In this document: in pieces, positions 12,073 through 24,281 of the stretch | Layout: each line of letters begins with the position of its first letter | Numbering within the stretch: the first letter of the stretch is position 1 | DNA from: Forficula auricularia | Lineage: Eukaryota > Arthropoda > Insecta > Dermaptera > Forficulidae | Assembly (NCBI GenBank): GCA_024734495.1 | Contig: JALMQS010000099.1 | Location: forward strand, 97,691,481 to 97,755,480 | Length of the DNA stretch: 64,000 nucleotides | Reading direction: 5' to 3' | Program-made: the position numbers and the translations under genes | Notes under the pieces: model-generated | What the model was told of the DNA's origin: nothing | Databases searched by the model: none | The model's input: only the letters and a program-made list of their open reading frames with translations

Positions 12073-12386
12073 GTCGGTTTAGAGTGTAAACCTGCTAACT
12101 CCATTTTTTATCATATATGACATATTAATACCGTTTGAAAGAAAAAGAGATGCAGCATCGTCCAAGTAAAACTGATATTTAAAATTACGATCTTCAGTTA
12201 TAGATTTATTATTTATTACAGTTTAAAGGGCGCCTCGACTGCGTGGTCATTTGCACCACAGATATTAAATGCGTCATATTTTCAAAAATAATTTTTTCCA
12301 TAACAACAATATTAAATTTTGTTTGTTTTTTCACTGCCCTGTAAAATTTCCTTGTTCTGAGTTAGCAGGTTTACTCTCTAAGGTGA
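12073..12386. mobile_element. MITE, TIR TTAGAGTGTAAACCTGCTAA
   Basis: About 310 bp bounded by GTCGGTTTAGAGTGTAAACC on the left and the inverse, TTAGCAGGTTTACTCTCTAA, on the right. A shorter relative lies at 25017-25253 in the opposite orientation and shares the internal phrase AGAGATGCAGCATCGTCCAA (as its complement there). No coding capacity. Confidence 0.8.
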
Positions 12387-12730
12387 CATTATTACATACT
12401 ATAGAAAAATAAGAGAGATGTGAGAGATGGTCATTGATCAACTATTAATATCCGAAATGTTTTGTATTTTTTAATGATTCAGATCTTTTCTTTGAGTGGA
12501 CAATTTTTCCGCTTGTTATACTGCCGTACTAAGCAAAAAGGTAGTAACTGACTTTTTTGTCAAAAATGAATTTCGAGTCGTAGGCACTAAATTATAAAAT
12601 TTCCAATTTATTTTATGATAAAATTTATTTTATGATAAAATTTATTTTAATTCATTTTTAAAACTAAAGATTTGAGCATCTTTTTTTTGAAAATAGTTGA
12701 TCAGCTCGGGTTCAGATTAACCATTGTATT

Positions 12731-13460
12731 TTAAGGTAGTTGTTCCGCCAAATGGGTTTTCTTAGGATTTTTTTTTGAAATTTAGACAGATTATTATTTA
12801 AATACTTCTGCATCAATTGGTGGCAAAACGAAATTGATGAACAATATAGTTCCGGAGATATTCAATTTCAAAAATAGAGTTTTTCAGGCTCTTTAACATT
12901 GCACTATACGGGATATCGGAAAATTTACATACATATTTAATTATAATTAAGAAACCCTTCTTACCATTTTTATAAAAAACTAAACCAACATTAAACAATA
13001 GCAAATACATATTTTAAGACAATTTTGATTCATAGTTACAACACAGTTTCTGAGATAATAAGGAATAAATAATGAAAAATGTATAAGGAAAAATTTACAC
13101 CTAAAACAATTTGGCCACAGCGCATTTATTTAACCAGATGTATAAAGTGCGCATGCGCTAGATTTTTTCAAAATTATAATTTTCATAAGGTGTAACGTAG
13201 GCGTTGATTACATTTGTTAAAAAATAACAAAACGATTTTTATAGAAATAAATCGACCTTTAAAATGTATTTTATTTATCATTTTAATATAAAAACATTCA
13301 ATCTCTTACAATGGTGCCAGATTTGTCAAACGAGGACGGGATTGGCTAGAATTGGTACATAAACATCAAAAAGTTTTGGGCTTATGAATTATGAATACTT
13401 ATTGTCTGTTCTATATACTCTAGCATTAACATTTTGCTAATATTGTCGCGAAACAACTAC
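12731..13460. mobile_element. MITE family AAGGTAGTTGTTTCGCC, about 725 bp
   Basis: The left end AAGGTAGTTGTTCCGCC and right end GCGAAACAACTAC are inverted repeats. A close, almost full-length copy lies at 60813-61508 and an internally deleted inverted copy at 19290-19750. Shared interior phrases include GGTGGCAAAAC, ATAGTTCCGGAGATATT and GGGATTGGCTAGAATTGGTA. No protein recognised. Confidence 0.8.
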
Positions 13461-13466
13461 TAGTTA

Positions 13467-13945
13467 AAAGAGAAAGAATTGAATCTTTAGGACAAATATA
13501 TCGCAATTTAATAATATTTCTACTAAAATCTTAGAATTTGTCCTAAAAAGATTAAATTCTTTCTCTTTTAAAATACATTGGATAATCTGAACGCGAGCTG
13601 ATTTTTTGAAAAACATTCCAGCTATTTTCAAAAAAAAAATGCTCAATTTTTAATTTTATATTTAAATAAGATAACTTGTATGATTTTTTTTTATTTTAAT
13701 CTAATTTTTTTAATTTCCTTTATAGAAGATGAAGTAAAAAGTTTCTGAGCTTATATAATAATTGCGATTCAGAGAGAGAGAGAGGTTTTTGTCTCGAGAG
13801 TGTGAGCTAACTGCCCCGAAAGCATGTTAGTTTTCAGGTTCGACTCCTGAGGGGATGAATCGCCTCTGATATCGCAATTTAATAAAAGTTCTACTAAAAT
13901 CTTAGAATTTGTCCTAAAGATTAAATTCTTTCTCTTTTAATTCAT
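13467..13945. repeat. Direct 70-bp repeats around a tRNA-like segment
   Basis: A block ATCGCAATTTAATAA ... TTAAATTCTTTCTCTTTTAA occurs at about 13499-13570 and again at 13871-13941. The left copy is also preceded by an inverted partial copy (13467-13495), giving a hairpin. Between the direct repeats, 13795-13860 carries a good tRNA T-arm or B-box (TCAGGTTCGACTCCTGA) and a 5-bp CTAAC/GTTAG stem, but no complete cloverleaf. It may be a tRNA pseudogene or SINE fragment. Confidence 0.5.
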
Positions 13946-14249
13946 TTTATAAGAAAAAAATTATCTAGTGTCCGGTTTTTTTTGCTGTTCAGAATATAAA
14001 AAAAATCTTCATACGTTTATTAAAATCCTAAATGTTTCGAGATAATTTTTTTCCTGATCAATGGAATTTAAAAAGAAAAAAGTTGTTTTATGAGCCCTAG
14101 ACAAATAAATATTATGAAGGGAGAAAATCTCCCGAAACGTTTGGGATTCTTAAGGAAGGTGATGTGTGATTATAGTGAAATACTTTTCTAATAAACGTTT
14201 GTGATTGTTGTTTTTTTTTTATTATTATAAAATAATTGTATTTATTTAT

Positions 14250-15347
14250 ACAGGGTGTTTCTAAATTGATGCGAAATATTTTAAAGCGTGATTTTTCAGC
14301 AAAAATTAAGGGGGGGGGTCTTTTATATAATTATTTGTTCAAAATTAATTCCCATCCAAGTTACAGCACTCTAAAGTTAGGGGGTGGGATTGTTTTTTTT
14401 TAATATCCACTATGGAAGTATTAAGAATAATAAAATTTGGTCCCAATTCCCACTCCATGTTTCTTGTTTCATTCTACAATTCCCCCACTCTAGGGGATAA
14501 CTTTGGGATTACCGTGATACCTTCTCCTCAATATCTCCTGTAACTTTTCTTAAAGTCCCAAACTTTACGAAAGATCCACTCTTTTGTGAGAATCACCAAC
14601 GGATCTTTGATTGATCTTCTCAGCAGTTTAAGAAATTAATGAGAAAGAAAAAATAATTATTTTGTACCTTTTGTATCAGGATATATCTATTGTGAAATCA
14701 AGATTGATTCATTCCGAAGTGAAACAGGCTATTTTGAAAGAATTTCACAATAACACATGTGTATTAAACGTCAAAGTAGTGACGAAAAATTTATCAAGTT
14801 TCAGTTTTTGACGATTTTTGTAACCCTAAAATGATATCACAAGCGGATGAAAAAATCAACAGACATCTTGATTTTTTTTAACAAATAATAACCAATCTGT
14901 GAATATAATTATGTGAAAAGGGTTTTAGTATTATTTTATTTTTTTGTGATCAAACAAACAATTTTATGAGATAAAATCTTGACATAAAAAGTTGCAGATT
15001 CAATCCGTCTTTTTAAATGAAATTTTTAAATAGGAAAATGTAGAATTTTGATGAAAACTATTATCAAGGTATATTTTTTTATCCCCTTGTGATAACATTT
15101 TAGGGTTACAAAAATCGTCATAAACTGCCATTTTATTAGCTTCTGTTATATGCCAAATTTTATTGTTCTAAATTCTTCCAAAGTGGATATATTAAATAAA
15201 AACAAATCCCCCTCCCCCTAAATTAAGAGGCCTGTAACTTGGAGGAGGTAGAGGTTTTGAACAAAATAAAAGAAAAAGGCCCCCCTTAATTTTGCTGAAA
15301 AAACACCCTTTAAAATATTTCGCATCAATTTAGAAACACCCTGTATA
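14250..15347. mobile_element. 1.1-kb TIR element ending TACAGGGTGTTTCTAAA
   Basis: The left end TACAGGGTGTTTCTAAATTG and the right end are long inverted repeats (about 100 bp, including a GATGCGAAATATTTTAAAG block), with TA at both borders as expected for a TA-targeting Tc1/mariner-type MITE. A second internal inverted pair (TTTGTAACCCTAAAATG near 14817 and its complement near 15100) makes a nested stem. No transposase frame. Confidence 0.8.
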
Positions 15348-15801
15348 ACAAAAAAAATCAACAACATTTTTTTGGTTAATTTTTATTTAAATCACACATA
15401 CTAATTAATTATAACTAAAGACCGATATTTATGCAACAAAAATGGCAAAAATCTGCAGAAAAAAAGGCCAAAATAAGCAGAAAATTTGACTGTAAGAATG
15501 TTGGATTTAAATTTTTTTTAAGCTTTATTGCTGAAGAGACAACCAGGTTGGTGGTAAAAGTGACATTAAAATTAACATCAAAATTTTACTTCCTCTGTTC
15601 GAAAATCCATTTGAAAGAAAATCTTATATTATCTAGAGTTTCGAAAGCAACTGGCAATACTTATTATATTGTTATCGTTCACATTGTTAACTAAATATCC
15701 TAACATATTTGACAGGCGTTGCTTTTGAGTTATGTTGAAATTTGAAGACCAAAAATTAGTTTTTTTAAGTAAAATAAAATAGTCACTGCTGTAATTTCAA
15801 A

Positions 15802-16047
15802 ATGGAAAATTTTAACTCAAATAACGTGAATTTACAAAGAAGAGATGCCAAATCGAAACAATTGACTAATGAACAACATCATGGTATCTTGCAACAACTA
15901 TTACAGTATATGAAGAACAAAGAAAAATTAGAAAACGGTGATATTAATAAATTGATTGAATGTGTTCAAGATGCATTTAATAAACTGGAGAGAAATACTC
16001 TTGATATCGTTTTTACTACATATATAACATTACAAACGAGTATGTAA
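15802..16047 (+). pseudogene. Possible N-terminal fragment of a mariner-like transposase
   Basis: An 81-codon frame from an ATG encodes QLTNEQHHGILQQLLQYMKN, then a charged helix and ERNTLDIVFTTYI. The pattern 'LTNEQ.. ILQ LL ... G.I ... V ... F.. ERNT' resembles the helix-turn-helix start of some mariner-family transposases, where an RRIW motif would follow; here the frame ends instead. No catalytic DDE region was found downstream. The assignment is by pattern only; it could be an unrelated short ORF. Confidence 0.35.
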
Positions 16048-16183
16048 TCAATTATGTTGAAAGGAGGGGGAAATCCATATAAAATTCCTCATATAGGTAA
16101 ATAAACTAAACCTTCGTCTTGAGGGTCGATTAGCTAAAAAGTAAATATGTTCAGAAGAAGCGTTCACCAAGGCTAAATCTCAC

Positions 16184-16900
16184 TTTAAGGTAGTTCTTTC
16201 ACAAATGTAAAAATTCAAGGAGTCTTTGAAATTTGAAATATAAGTCATTAAAAGCATAATAAACACACTGTTAAAATTTGAAGACGAATTACCACACCAA
16301 ACATGAAATAATTGCAATTAAAAATGAAATTTTTTACATATGGATAGCATGGGAAAGGATGCAAAAATGATCATTATTTTATTTTTACTTTATCCATAGT
16401 TTTTCATTGAAGGAATTTCACTATCTTGATGAAAAACTAATATTTGTTAGAATAATATATTCGGAGTAACTTAAAAAAAAATTGAAATTATTTAGCTCTT
16501 AGTTTTGATAAAATATAATAAAAAAAACATATTTGGGCGATTATTTTTAGTGGAGGGGATATAAAAAAATGGATTCAAAACGATCCATTTATAAAGAGGA
16601 TATAGTAGTGTGAGAAGTACAGTCACGTTAAAAAAACAAAACCTAAAATTTTAGCAGCCTTCATATTTATAGGATGGTTACAAGGCTAAAACTTTTTGTG
16701 TAGATTGTCGTGAAAGTACTGCCTTAACTAAATTTAGATTACACTAAAATTATTTGTATTTACTTAGTTATATTGTGATAAAAAATTAACTTAATTTTAG
16801 TTTTATTTGATTTTTTCCCAAATGTATACCATATTTTCGGATACAAAAAAACATTAAAATGTATACCATATTTTCGGACAGAGGTGTAATAAAAACCTTC
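16184..16900. repeat. Dispersed repeat, inverted relative of 61545-62560
   Basis: Starts TTAAGGTAGTTCTTTCACAAATG, a variant of the AAGGTAGTTG terminus. The body shares, in inverse orientation, phrases with 61545-62560: TATAAGTCATTAAAAGCATAA, TTGGGCGATTATTTTTAGTGG and TACAGTCACGTTAAAAAAA. No coding capacity was seen. Confidence 0.6.
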
Positions 16901-17398
16901 CATTTTATAAAATCACAAAATGATAAAATTTGTTTACGTTAAAAAAATGTATAAAAAATGGCTAGTTACATTATATTATTTTTATATTTTTACAATTAAA
17001 AATAATAATAAAAAAATTATTGAAATAATTCAGAATTGAAGTTAATTACAAGATGCAATTCAAAGTTATCTTCAGTAAAATTAAGAACTGTAGGTACACT
17101 GTATTATAATAGATAAATTATGAAAATATTCATTCTCTTGAAAAAATCTCTGGGCATCTCAAAACATTTCACTGGGATGCAAGAAACACGCCTGGGATTA
17201 AGAAGGAGTGTTCTACATCTGACTAAGAATTTCTTCTGATTGATTTAGCTACTATAGTCTTAAATTTGGTGTCCAAATGAGAATCATTGATGCTTACAAC
17301 ATGACAAGAGCGACAATATAAAGTTATGATGTTCCATGGTATTTTGGTTTAAGTATTTCAACTATATACGAATGTGATATCATCTTATAATTATGTAA

Positions 17399-18432
17399 TG
17401 GAGAGGGATTGAGCCAATGGGTAGCCTCTGCTGAATAAAAAACTCCCAATTATAGAAAACGTTTCGGCTTTAATTAAATAATGCCATCATCAGTTCCTAA
17501 AGAGCTGAAAAAAGCGATAGAGCACACATGTAAAATTACAATAAAATTTTTTACAAAAAAAAATCCAAACTTGTTAACTGCTAAAAATTATATCTTACAG
17601 TAATTAGCGACACAATTAATTTTATAAATAAATTGTCCGCAGGCAAGTTGTTGTGCGATTTTATCATAATATACAAAATTATATGAATTACAAAATGGTA
17701 CATAAATCTTGGTGTGCTCTCACTTGATATGCGCAACGTCTCAAGTACAAATATAGCAAATTTCGAATTTCATTCAATTAACAATAATAATAATTATGAG
17801 GACATTGATCTAATTAGGATCACTGACCCCCCACAAACATCTCTTAATTAAAAAAGATTTCTCAAAATAATTAACAAACATTAAGAATAACAAAAATTCG
17901 AATTTAAAATGACAATGTATAAAAATAAAAAATAAAATAAATATTTTCTTCTCTACCTTTTTACAATTCTTTCACTCCCTATAAGAGATGTTTGTGGCGG
18001 GTCAGTGATCCTAATTGAGATCCAATGTCCTCGCCAATTATTATTATTGTTAATTGAATGAAATTGAAATTTGCTAAACATTTGTACTTGAGACGTTGCG
18101 CATATCAAGTGAGAGCACACCAAGATTTATGTTGCCATTTTGTAATTCATATAATTTTGCATACTGTGATAAAATCCACAACAACGCTCGCCTGCGAGAT
18201 TAATTTATTTATAAAATTAATTGTGTCGTTAATACTGTGAGATACTAATGTTTTGTTATTAATAAGTTTGGATTTTTGTAAAAAATTTTTATTGTAATTT
18301 ATGTGTGCTCTCTACCTTTTTCAACTCTTAGAGGCTGATGATAGCATTATTTAATTAAAGCCGAAAACTTTTTTCTATAATTGGGGTTTTTTATTCAGCA
18401 GGAGCTGCCTACATTGGCTGAATCCCTCTCCG
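17399..18432. mobile_element. 1-kb foldback element with hammerhead-like motifs in both arms
   Basis: Arms of about 450 bp (17399-17850 and 17960-18432) are inverted copies; both begin with GGAGAGGGATTNAGCCAATG-like sequence and contain TTCAGCAGAGGCTACC-like, CTTGGTGTGCTCTCACTTGA and GATCACTGACCC phrases. The left arm holds, on the minus strand, CUGAUGA...GCC-GAAACG (17460-17493); the right arm holds the plus-strand partner (18335-18366, GAAAAC). No ORF. It resembles inverted pseudo-LTRs of a Penelope-like element. Confidence 0.75.
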
Positions 18433-18560
18433 TGCTTAATTATATACATATACAGCGATCAAAATTGTATCAATGATGTCATCTTAATTTATATATTTTT
18501 CATTAAATCCTGAAGAAAAAATAACTATGGTCATATCTTTAGCTGAATAACAAAAATAAA

Positions 18561-18794
18561 TATTTTACGAAACGTCGCTTCATGAAATAAATTAAACACT
18601 TGAGAATTCAAATAGACTTAATGTTGATATAACAATAATAAGTATTTTACGAAACGTCGCTTCATGAAATAAATTAAACACTTGAAAATTCAAATAGACT
18701 TAATATTGATATAATAATAATAAGTATTTTACGAAACGTCGCTTCATTAAATAAATTAAACACTTGAGAATTCAAATCGACTTAATGTTGATAT
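18561..18794 (+). repeat. 82-bp tandem repeat, about 2.9 copies
   Basis: Units start at 18561, 18643 and 18725 with TATTTTACGAAACGTCGCTT and are nearly identical. Each carries one GAAACGTCG box, the same string that ends the hammerhead-like motifs elsewhere in the window. Confidence 0.9.
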
Positions 18795-19289
18795 TTCATT
18801 ATTTATGCGATAAATATATAAGACTATTTTAAAAATAACATCAATCACATATTACTTACTTTACTTGTGGACGTTGCAACTCCCCGAGGGTTCACGAACT
18901 ACAAGTCTTCATCTGGGTCTGGCCTACGATGTCATCTTGCTCTCCAAGCGTTTACATCAGGTCTATGTTGATATTCTGTTCTTCCACCGAAATCATCTAA
19001 AGGAGAAAACGAAACGTCAATGTTAATATTATTTAATTCAACTTTTAAAATTGTTGAAGATATATCAGATTTTCTGTAAATGATAAAATTGTTCGAAAAT
19101 TGAGGAAAAAAATGCAGGCCAAAAAAGAGACACATATTCATTAGAGAATGCAATTTGGACGGGTCACATTTGAAAAAAACATATTTCTACCGATTTTGTT
19201 AGTCAAATAAGATTATTAATTAATAATATACTAAAATTATATCCATTTAGATAAAGAATCAAAATCTATTTGTTCAGAATTTTTGTTTT

Positions 19290-19750
19290 AAGGTAGTTGT
19301 TTCGCTGACAATACTAGCAAAAAGTTAATGCTAGAGTATATAGAACAGACAATAAGGATTTATAATTGATAAGCCCAAAACTTTTTGCTGTTTATATACC
19401 AATTCTAGCCAATCGCGTGCTCGTTTGACAAATCTGGCAACATTGTCCGAGCTTGTATATATTTTAACATAGAAATATCAGATAAAATACATTATAAAGG
19501 GAGATTTATAAAACAAAAAGTTCTTAATAAGCGATTGAAAGCTGTTGTCACATTGGCTGAAGCGAAAAACGTCAAAAAAGTACTAAAGTTTTTAGGTTAA
19601 ATAAATGCGTTGTTGCCAGCTTGTTTTTAGTGTAAAATTTTCATTATACATTTTTCATTATTTATTCCTTATTATCTATATATTTAAATATTCTGTCTAA
19701 ATTTCAAAAAAATCCTAAGAAAACCCATATGGTGAAACAACTACCTAAAA
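19290..19750. mobile_element. Deleted copy of the AAGGTAGTTG MITE
   Basis: Bounded by TTAAGGTAGTTGTTTCGC and GGTGAAACAACTACCTAAAA. Inverse orientation to 12731-13460, with a central deletion. Confidence 0.8.
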
Positions 19751-19857
19751 TTATTAAACATATCAAGAACTTTTTAATTACTGAAATAATAAATATTTTG
19801 GAAAATGGAAATATAAGATGAAAATTGACATTTAACAAATAAGAACTTTAATATTTT

Positions 19858-20770
19858 TGCTTTACCATACAGGGTATGGCCAAGTATTGTAATCGTGCAT
19901 TGAAAAAGTGTTTTTTGCTTCTTTTTTTTCGAAATATCTGAAAAACGGCCGAAACTATTTTGATTAAAAAAATTGATCAAAACCAAGCGTTTTGGTCTAC
20001 AAAAAAGACTTTATGAATAAACATCGAAAAATTATATTTTTCGAGATATTAATTATTTTGTCAAAATGCCTCTTAGTATGTTATCAAATTTTGTGTACGC
20101 TCTAGCTCAAAAACTAATGTGAATATCAAAACGAAATTTCACATGTAGTAGCTTTGGTGCATTGAGATTAAGAGCTGATTAGATTTTGGTTGAAATTGAA
20201 CTGCAAATTAAGGGGGAGGGGGTTAAAATATTAAAAATATAAAATTTTCAAACTAAAAAAAGAAATATACTATAAAATGAACCTATAATAAATTCGGGGC
20301 CAAAATTAGAGGGGTGGGGGTTCAAAAAATAGAATTATCAATATAAGTCTTAGAGACCTGTTAATCGATTTGTACAAAATTTCCCATATGCGCCCTATAC
20401 GACCTTATGAACTATGTGAATTTGATAGCGATCCAGAAGAAGGGGGAGTGTTCACAAATAATTTAAAAATAAATAAATTTTCATATAAAAATCGAAAATA
20501 ACTGATATTTACTCTAGAAAAATCCTACATTTAAAAGGAGATATGAGTAATTGCTAATGGGCCCAAAATTCAGAAGGGGGTTCTTACGTAAATTATTATA
20601 CAGCTTTTATACTTCAAATAGAACATTTTATAAATCAAATTGAACTCTTTACAAATCAAATTGAACAGTTAAATAATTTATTATTGGCTATTTATTTACG
20701 AAAATAATAATTTAATACATAAATATAAATACGTACATTGTACATACATATAATTAATAATTATTCTTAA
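19858..20770 (+). mobile_element. CTTTACCATACA-family copy, longer variant
   Basis: Begins GCTTTACCATACAGGGTATGG and runs through the family phrases to a 3' part shared with 30229-30830 (GGGCCCAAAATTCAGAAGGG, TTACGAA.ATAATAATTTAATAC). Right end interrupted by or adjoining the LINE at 20780; a possible continuation of its right terminus lies at 23300-23460. Confidence 0.7.
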
Positions 20771-20779
20771 TTAAAAAGA

Positions 20780-21945
20780 CATCTTAACCTATGTCACCCA
20801 CACCTGGAACAATACTCTAGAGGCCGGAAAAGAAACCTTCGCTGTAGCCCTTGATATCTCCAAAGCTTTTGACCAGGTTTGGCACAAAAATCTTCTTGCC
20901 AAACTGCCAGCCTTCGGATTCACACCAACTCTTCGCAAATGGATAGAAAACTTTCTGACAAACCGAAGTATAAAAGTTGTGGTGGATGGAACATCATCTG
21001 AATCGTTCTCCACAAACTCTGGTGTTCCCCAAGGCTCCGTAATCTCCTCCACACTCTTCCTAATTTATATAAACGACCTTTTCGATCAAACGGCAAACCC
21101 CACTCATTGTTACGCCGACGATAGCACTCTACACGGCAAACCCTCACTCCCGAATAATCGAATCAATGTTACCTCCTCAATTACTCTCGACCTAGACAAA
21201 CTGAATAAATGGGGCTCACAAAATTTAGTTAACTTCAATTCAAACAAGACTCAATGTTGTCTAATTTCTAGGCGCGAAAATAAAGATTTCCCTGATATTC
21301 ACTTCGATTCGAATACCCTAAAAATGTGTGACAGCCTATCCATGTTGGGCGTCTCTGTCGCATCTGACCTGTCTTGGAATGAACACATCTCCTCTGTGGC
21401 GAAATCTGCAGCAAGGAAGATTGGCTTCTTATTCAGGTCCAAGCGATTTTACAAACCCCCACAACTTCTCACCATCTACAAGGCCCAAATCCGCCCCTGT
21501 CTCGAATACGGCTCTCATCTATGGAGAGGAGCCTCTAAATATTCTCTTGCTACCCTGGATGCAATTCAGAAACGAGCCGTCAGGCTAATTGACGATTCTA
21601 CCCTCACCGACTCCCTCGACTCGCTGGCTCATCGAAGAGATGTCTCTGCCCTTTCCCTTTTCTATAGATACTATCACGGCAGGTGCTCCGATGAGATAAA
21701 ATCAATAATTCCCCCAAAGCATGCTTTGCACGTAGCACGCGTTTTGCCGACTCCCAACACTCTTTCGCGGTCAAATTAGAAAAGTGCCGGACCACTTCAT
21801 TCGCGAATACATATATCCCCATGACTTCAAGGAACTGGAACTCTCTTCCAGCCTCTATCTTTCCCAGCACCTATAATCTTCAAACCTTCAAAACTGGAGT
21901 GCATAGACACCTACGTCTACACCCTCTCACTTAATCAACTTTCTC
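20780..21945 (+). pseudogene. 5'-truncated non-LTR retrotransposon, reverse transcriptase
   Basis: One frame runs from 20780 with no stop through RT motifs: VALDISKAFDQVWH, then SGVPQGSVISSTLFLIYIND, the catalytic CYADDSTLH, and a thumb/C-terminal part with PCLEYGSHLW and LAHRRDVSALSLFYRYYHGR. Near 21748 a single-base frameshift moves the reading frame to a continuation that includes SRNWNSLPASIF and ends at a stop before TCAACTTTC (about 21935). The endonuclease and ORF1 are missing, so the copy is 5'-truncated and dead. Such a C-terminus is typical of jockey/CR1-type LINEs; I did not fix the clade. The codons are far richer in C than the surroundings, consistent with a fairly young insertion. 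Confidence 0.9.
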
Positions 21946-22305
21946 TTCTCTTCGGTAATGCAAGGGTCTTTCGAGATCCATAGGGGCTGCATCTTTACTG
22001 GTGCACCCCTTCTTGGTATTAGTTAAATTATATAATTATTATAATTTTAATATAAATTTGTCACACTAAAATAATTAAAAATAGTGCAAATACTATGTAA
22101 ATCTTGATGAATTACAATATGTATGTAGTAGAATGTATTATTACCTATACAATGGCAGCCGAAAATTGTCATAGGGGGAGGGGGGTCAATCCTCAAATAA
22201 AAATATTCAGTGAGAATTTTTTTTATTAAAATAAATAGGTACTTCAAGAAATTAAAATAGAACATAATTCTTGATTAAACATATTTGCCCAGTATAAAGA
22301 GTTTC
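21946..22305 (+). other. LINE 3'UTR and AT-rich sequence
   Basis: The segment to about 22045 is probably the 3' untranslated end of the LINE (includes GGGGCTGCATCTTTACTGGT), tailing into TA-rich sequence. The remainder shows nothing recognisable. Confidence 0.4.
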
Positions 22306-22308
22306 AGC

Positions 22309-22970
22309 TTACATTAATTGCGGGAAAAGATTTTTTTAGGATCGTTTGGTAAGGTGTGGGTATGCCAGATCCAAGGTTGCGACCTCGAAAGTGTAGGGGA
22401 CAACTTTTGGTGGCCGAAATTTCCGGACTTTTTCAAGTTTTTCGCTTATAACTCGAAAACGGTCCATATTTTGTAAATAACCGTCCTATATTAAATTAAA
22501 GTGGACAAAATTTCGCCCCGATTAAAAAAAAAAATAGAAAATTGGTCAAGTCAAGCATTTTTTATGGGGATTCAAAAAACAGCGCCCCCGGATCACTTTT
22601 GAATACCTATCCCAAAAACTTTTTTCGTTTTTTTTTTCATTTTTGACCATGAAGGAGCACGTTTCCGACAAAGACCACTCTAAAACTAGATTAAATTTGA
22701 TGTCGGAAGCTTGATCCTTTATGGTCAAAATGGGAAAAAATCGAAAAAAACTGCGAGTTTTTGGGAAATTGAAAAGTGATCCGATGGGCTGTTTTTTGAT
22801 CCCCGCCATAAAAAAATCGAACTGCTGGACCAATTTTCTATTTTTTTTTTATCGACGTAAAATTTTGTCCCTTACACTTAAGAGGTCACAAACTTAGATT
22901 TTGCAAACCCAAACCATACCAAACGATCCTAGAAAAAAAATATTTTCTCTCAATTAATGTAAGCTGAACC
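22309..22970. mobile_element. TIR element, about 660 bp
   Basis: TTCAGCTTACATTAATTG followed by AGGATCGTTTGGTAAGG at the left is repeated inverted at the right (ATACCAAACGATCCTAG ... CAATTAATGTAAGCTGAA). Internal inverted phrases such as AAATTGGTC and GGGGATCAAAAAACAG lie symmetrically around about 22640. No protein. Confidence 0.75.
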
Positions 22971-23039
22971 CCTTTTTGGATCCTCTATATAGTGGGTTAA
23001 ATGAAATATAATTAAATACTGTTAGTTTGCCATAAGAAA

Positions 23040-23460
23040 CAGTTTGTTCTTGCCGTTACCCATCCTATTGCCTTGCACGTGGGGGCTTTCTGACCCCCAA
23101 AACCGCCCCCGCGGCTACGCCTCTGCCTATACATAATTAAGGTTAGTTTTTAAAAACTTCTCTGAAAATGTACATATGTACAGTAGTATAGTTAAACAAA
23201 AAAGATATATAAATACATATGTATGTACATAAATTTAATTTATAAACGTTCTTTTGCGGCAGTTACTGACGGTAACTTTAGGTAGAGTACGTTTAAATTT
23301 TTTCTAAACATTTGATTTGTAAAGTGTTCAATTTGAAGTGTAAAACCTGTAAATTATTTATTTTATTAAATTAAATATAAGAGAGTGGCCAGGTGTATGC
23401 TAAAGTCATATGGATGGCCAAATGGCAATATCAGCTTATAAATCAGAACACCAAAAGCAT
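23040..23460. repeat. Transposon ends: hAT-like terminus and CTTTACC-family tail
   Basis: 23105-23130 ends GGCTACGCCTCTG, resembling the inverse of a hAT-type CAGAGGCGTAGCC terminus; no partner end was found. 23300-23460 carries sequence inverse to the end of the 19858 element, and then GCCAGGTGTATGCTAAAGTC followed by TGGATGGCC, the right terminus of the CTTTACC family. Confidence 0.4.
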
Positions 23461-23607
23461 AGGTATCCGAAGAGGGCAGCACTTTATGACAACGCCTGGA
23501 TTTAGACAACTACAAATGGATAACTAGTAAGCAGGTTGCATTCTTAAGGCTTCGATTAAGTCAACTCTTGATCTTTTCTAGGATTCCGTTTGAAAAGTAA
23601 ATAAACT

Positions 23608-24160
23608 GCAACGGATCGTTGCTAAACTTTATCCAAATTCATTTGAAATATTAATATGTTCTAGAGTAAAGTACTTTAAAATATAATTTTACTAAAAACT
23701 TTATTTAACCTTTTTGTGGTCACGAAGGTACTTAATTAGGATATTAAATTTCATCAAAATTGGTTAAGTCATTTTCAAGATATTTAGAAAAAACTAAAAA
23801 AGTACTGAAATAAAGTACTAATGTTTGTGGACCGATATGTACCAAAAACTAATCAGCGCTTCATTTTGTTGAAATACTGGTAGGTTTTCAATTTCAATTC
23901 AATCGGTGCAACGGTGTGGAAGGATTCGTGGACGAAAAAAACGATAACACACACATACATCCATCCATCCATCCGCACGCACTTCCAAAAAAATGGCACT
24001 TTTTGGCCTCTCGACAGATTCCAGGTAATTTTTGGCAAAACCGTCACGTGCTAAAATTCAATCTCATTGAATACTTCAATTTGTGACCTTAGTCGAGTCC
24101 ATGGGTTCCGTAGTCTTTACCTGAGGGGACCCTTTGAAGTCGCGCTTGCCGCGAGACCCG
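23608..24160. repeat. Dispersed repeat, second copy
   Basis: Second copy of the family at 9690-10230, starting with the palindrome GCAACGGATCGTTGC. It includes a small CATC microsatellite near 23957-23974. Confidence 0.7.
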
Positions 24161-24224
24161 TCTACAATACTTTCTGCCATGCTGCGGCATTGGATAAAGT
24201 AAGCGAGGACCCTGCCGGCATGCG

Positions 24225-24225
<1 letters not shown>

Positions 24226-24262
<37 letters not shown>
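24226..24262 (+). repeat. Run of 37 guanines
   Basis: An uninterrupted homopolymer of 37 G between GCATGCGC and CGAGGCACGAGG. Such a run can form G-quadruplexes and is prone to length error in sequencing. The polyproline and polyglycine open frames across it are artefacts. Confidence 0.95.
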
Positions 24263-24281
24263 CGAGGCACGAGGGCGAACG

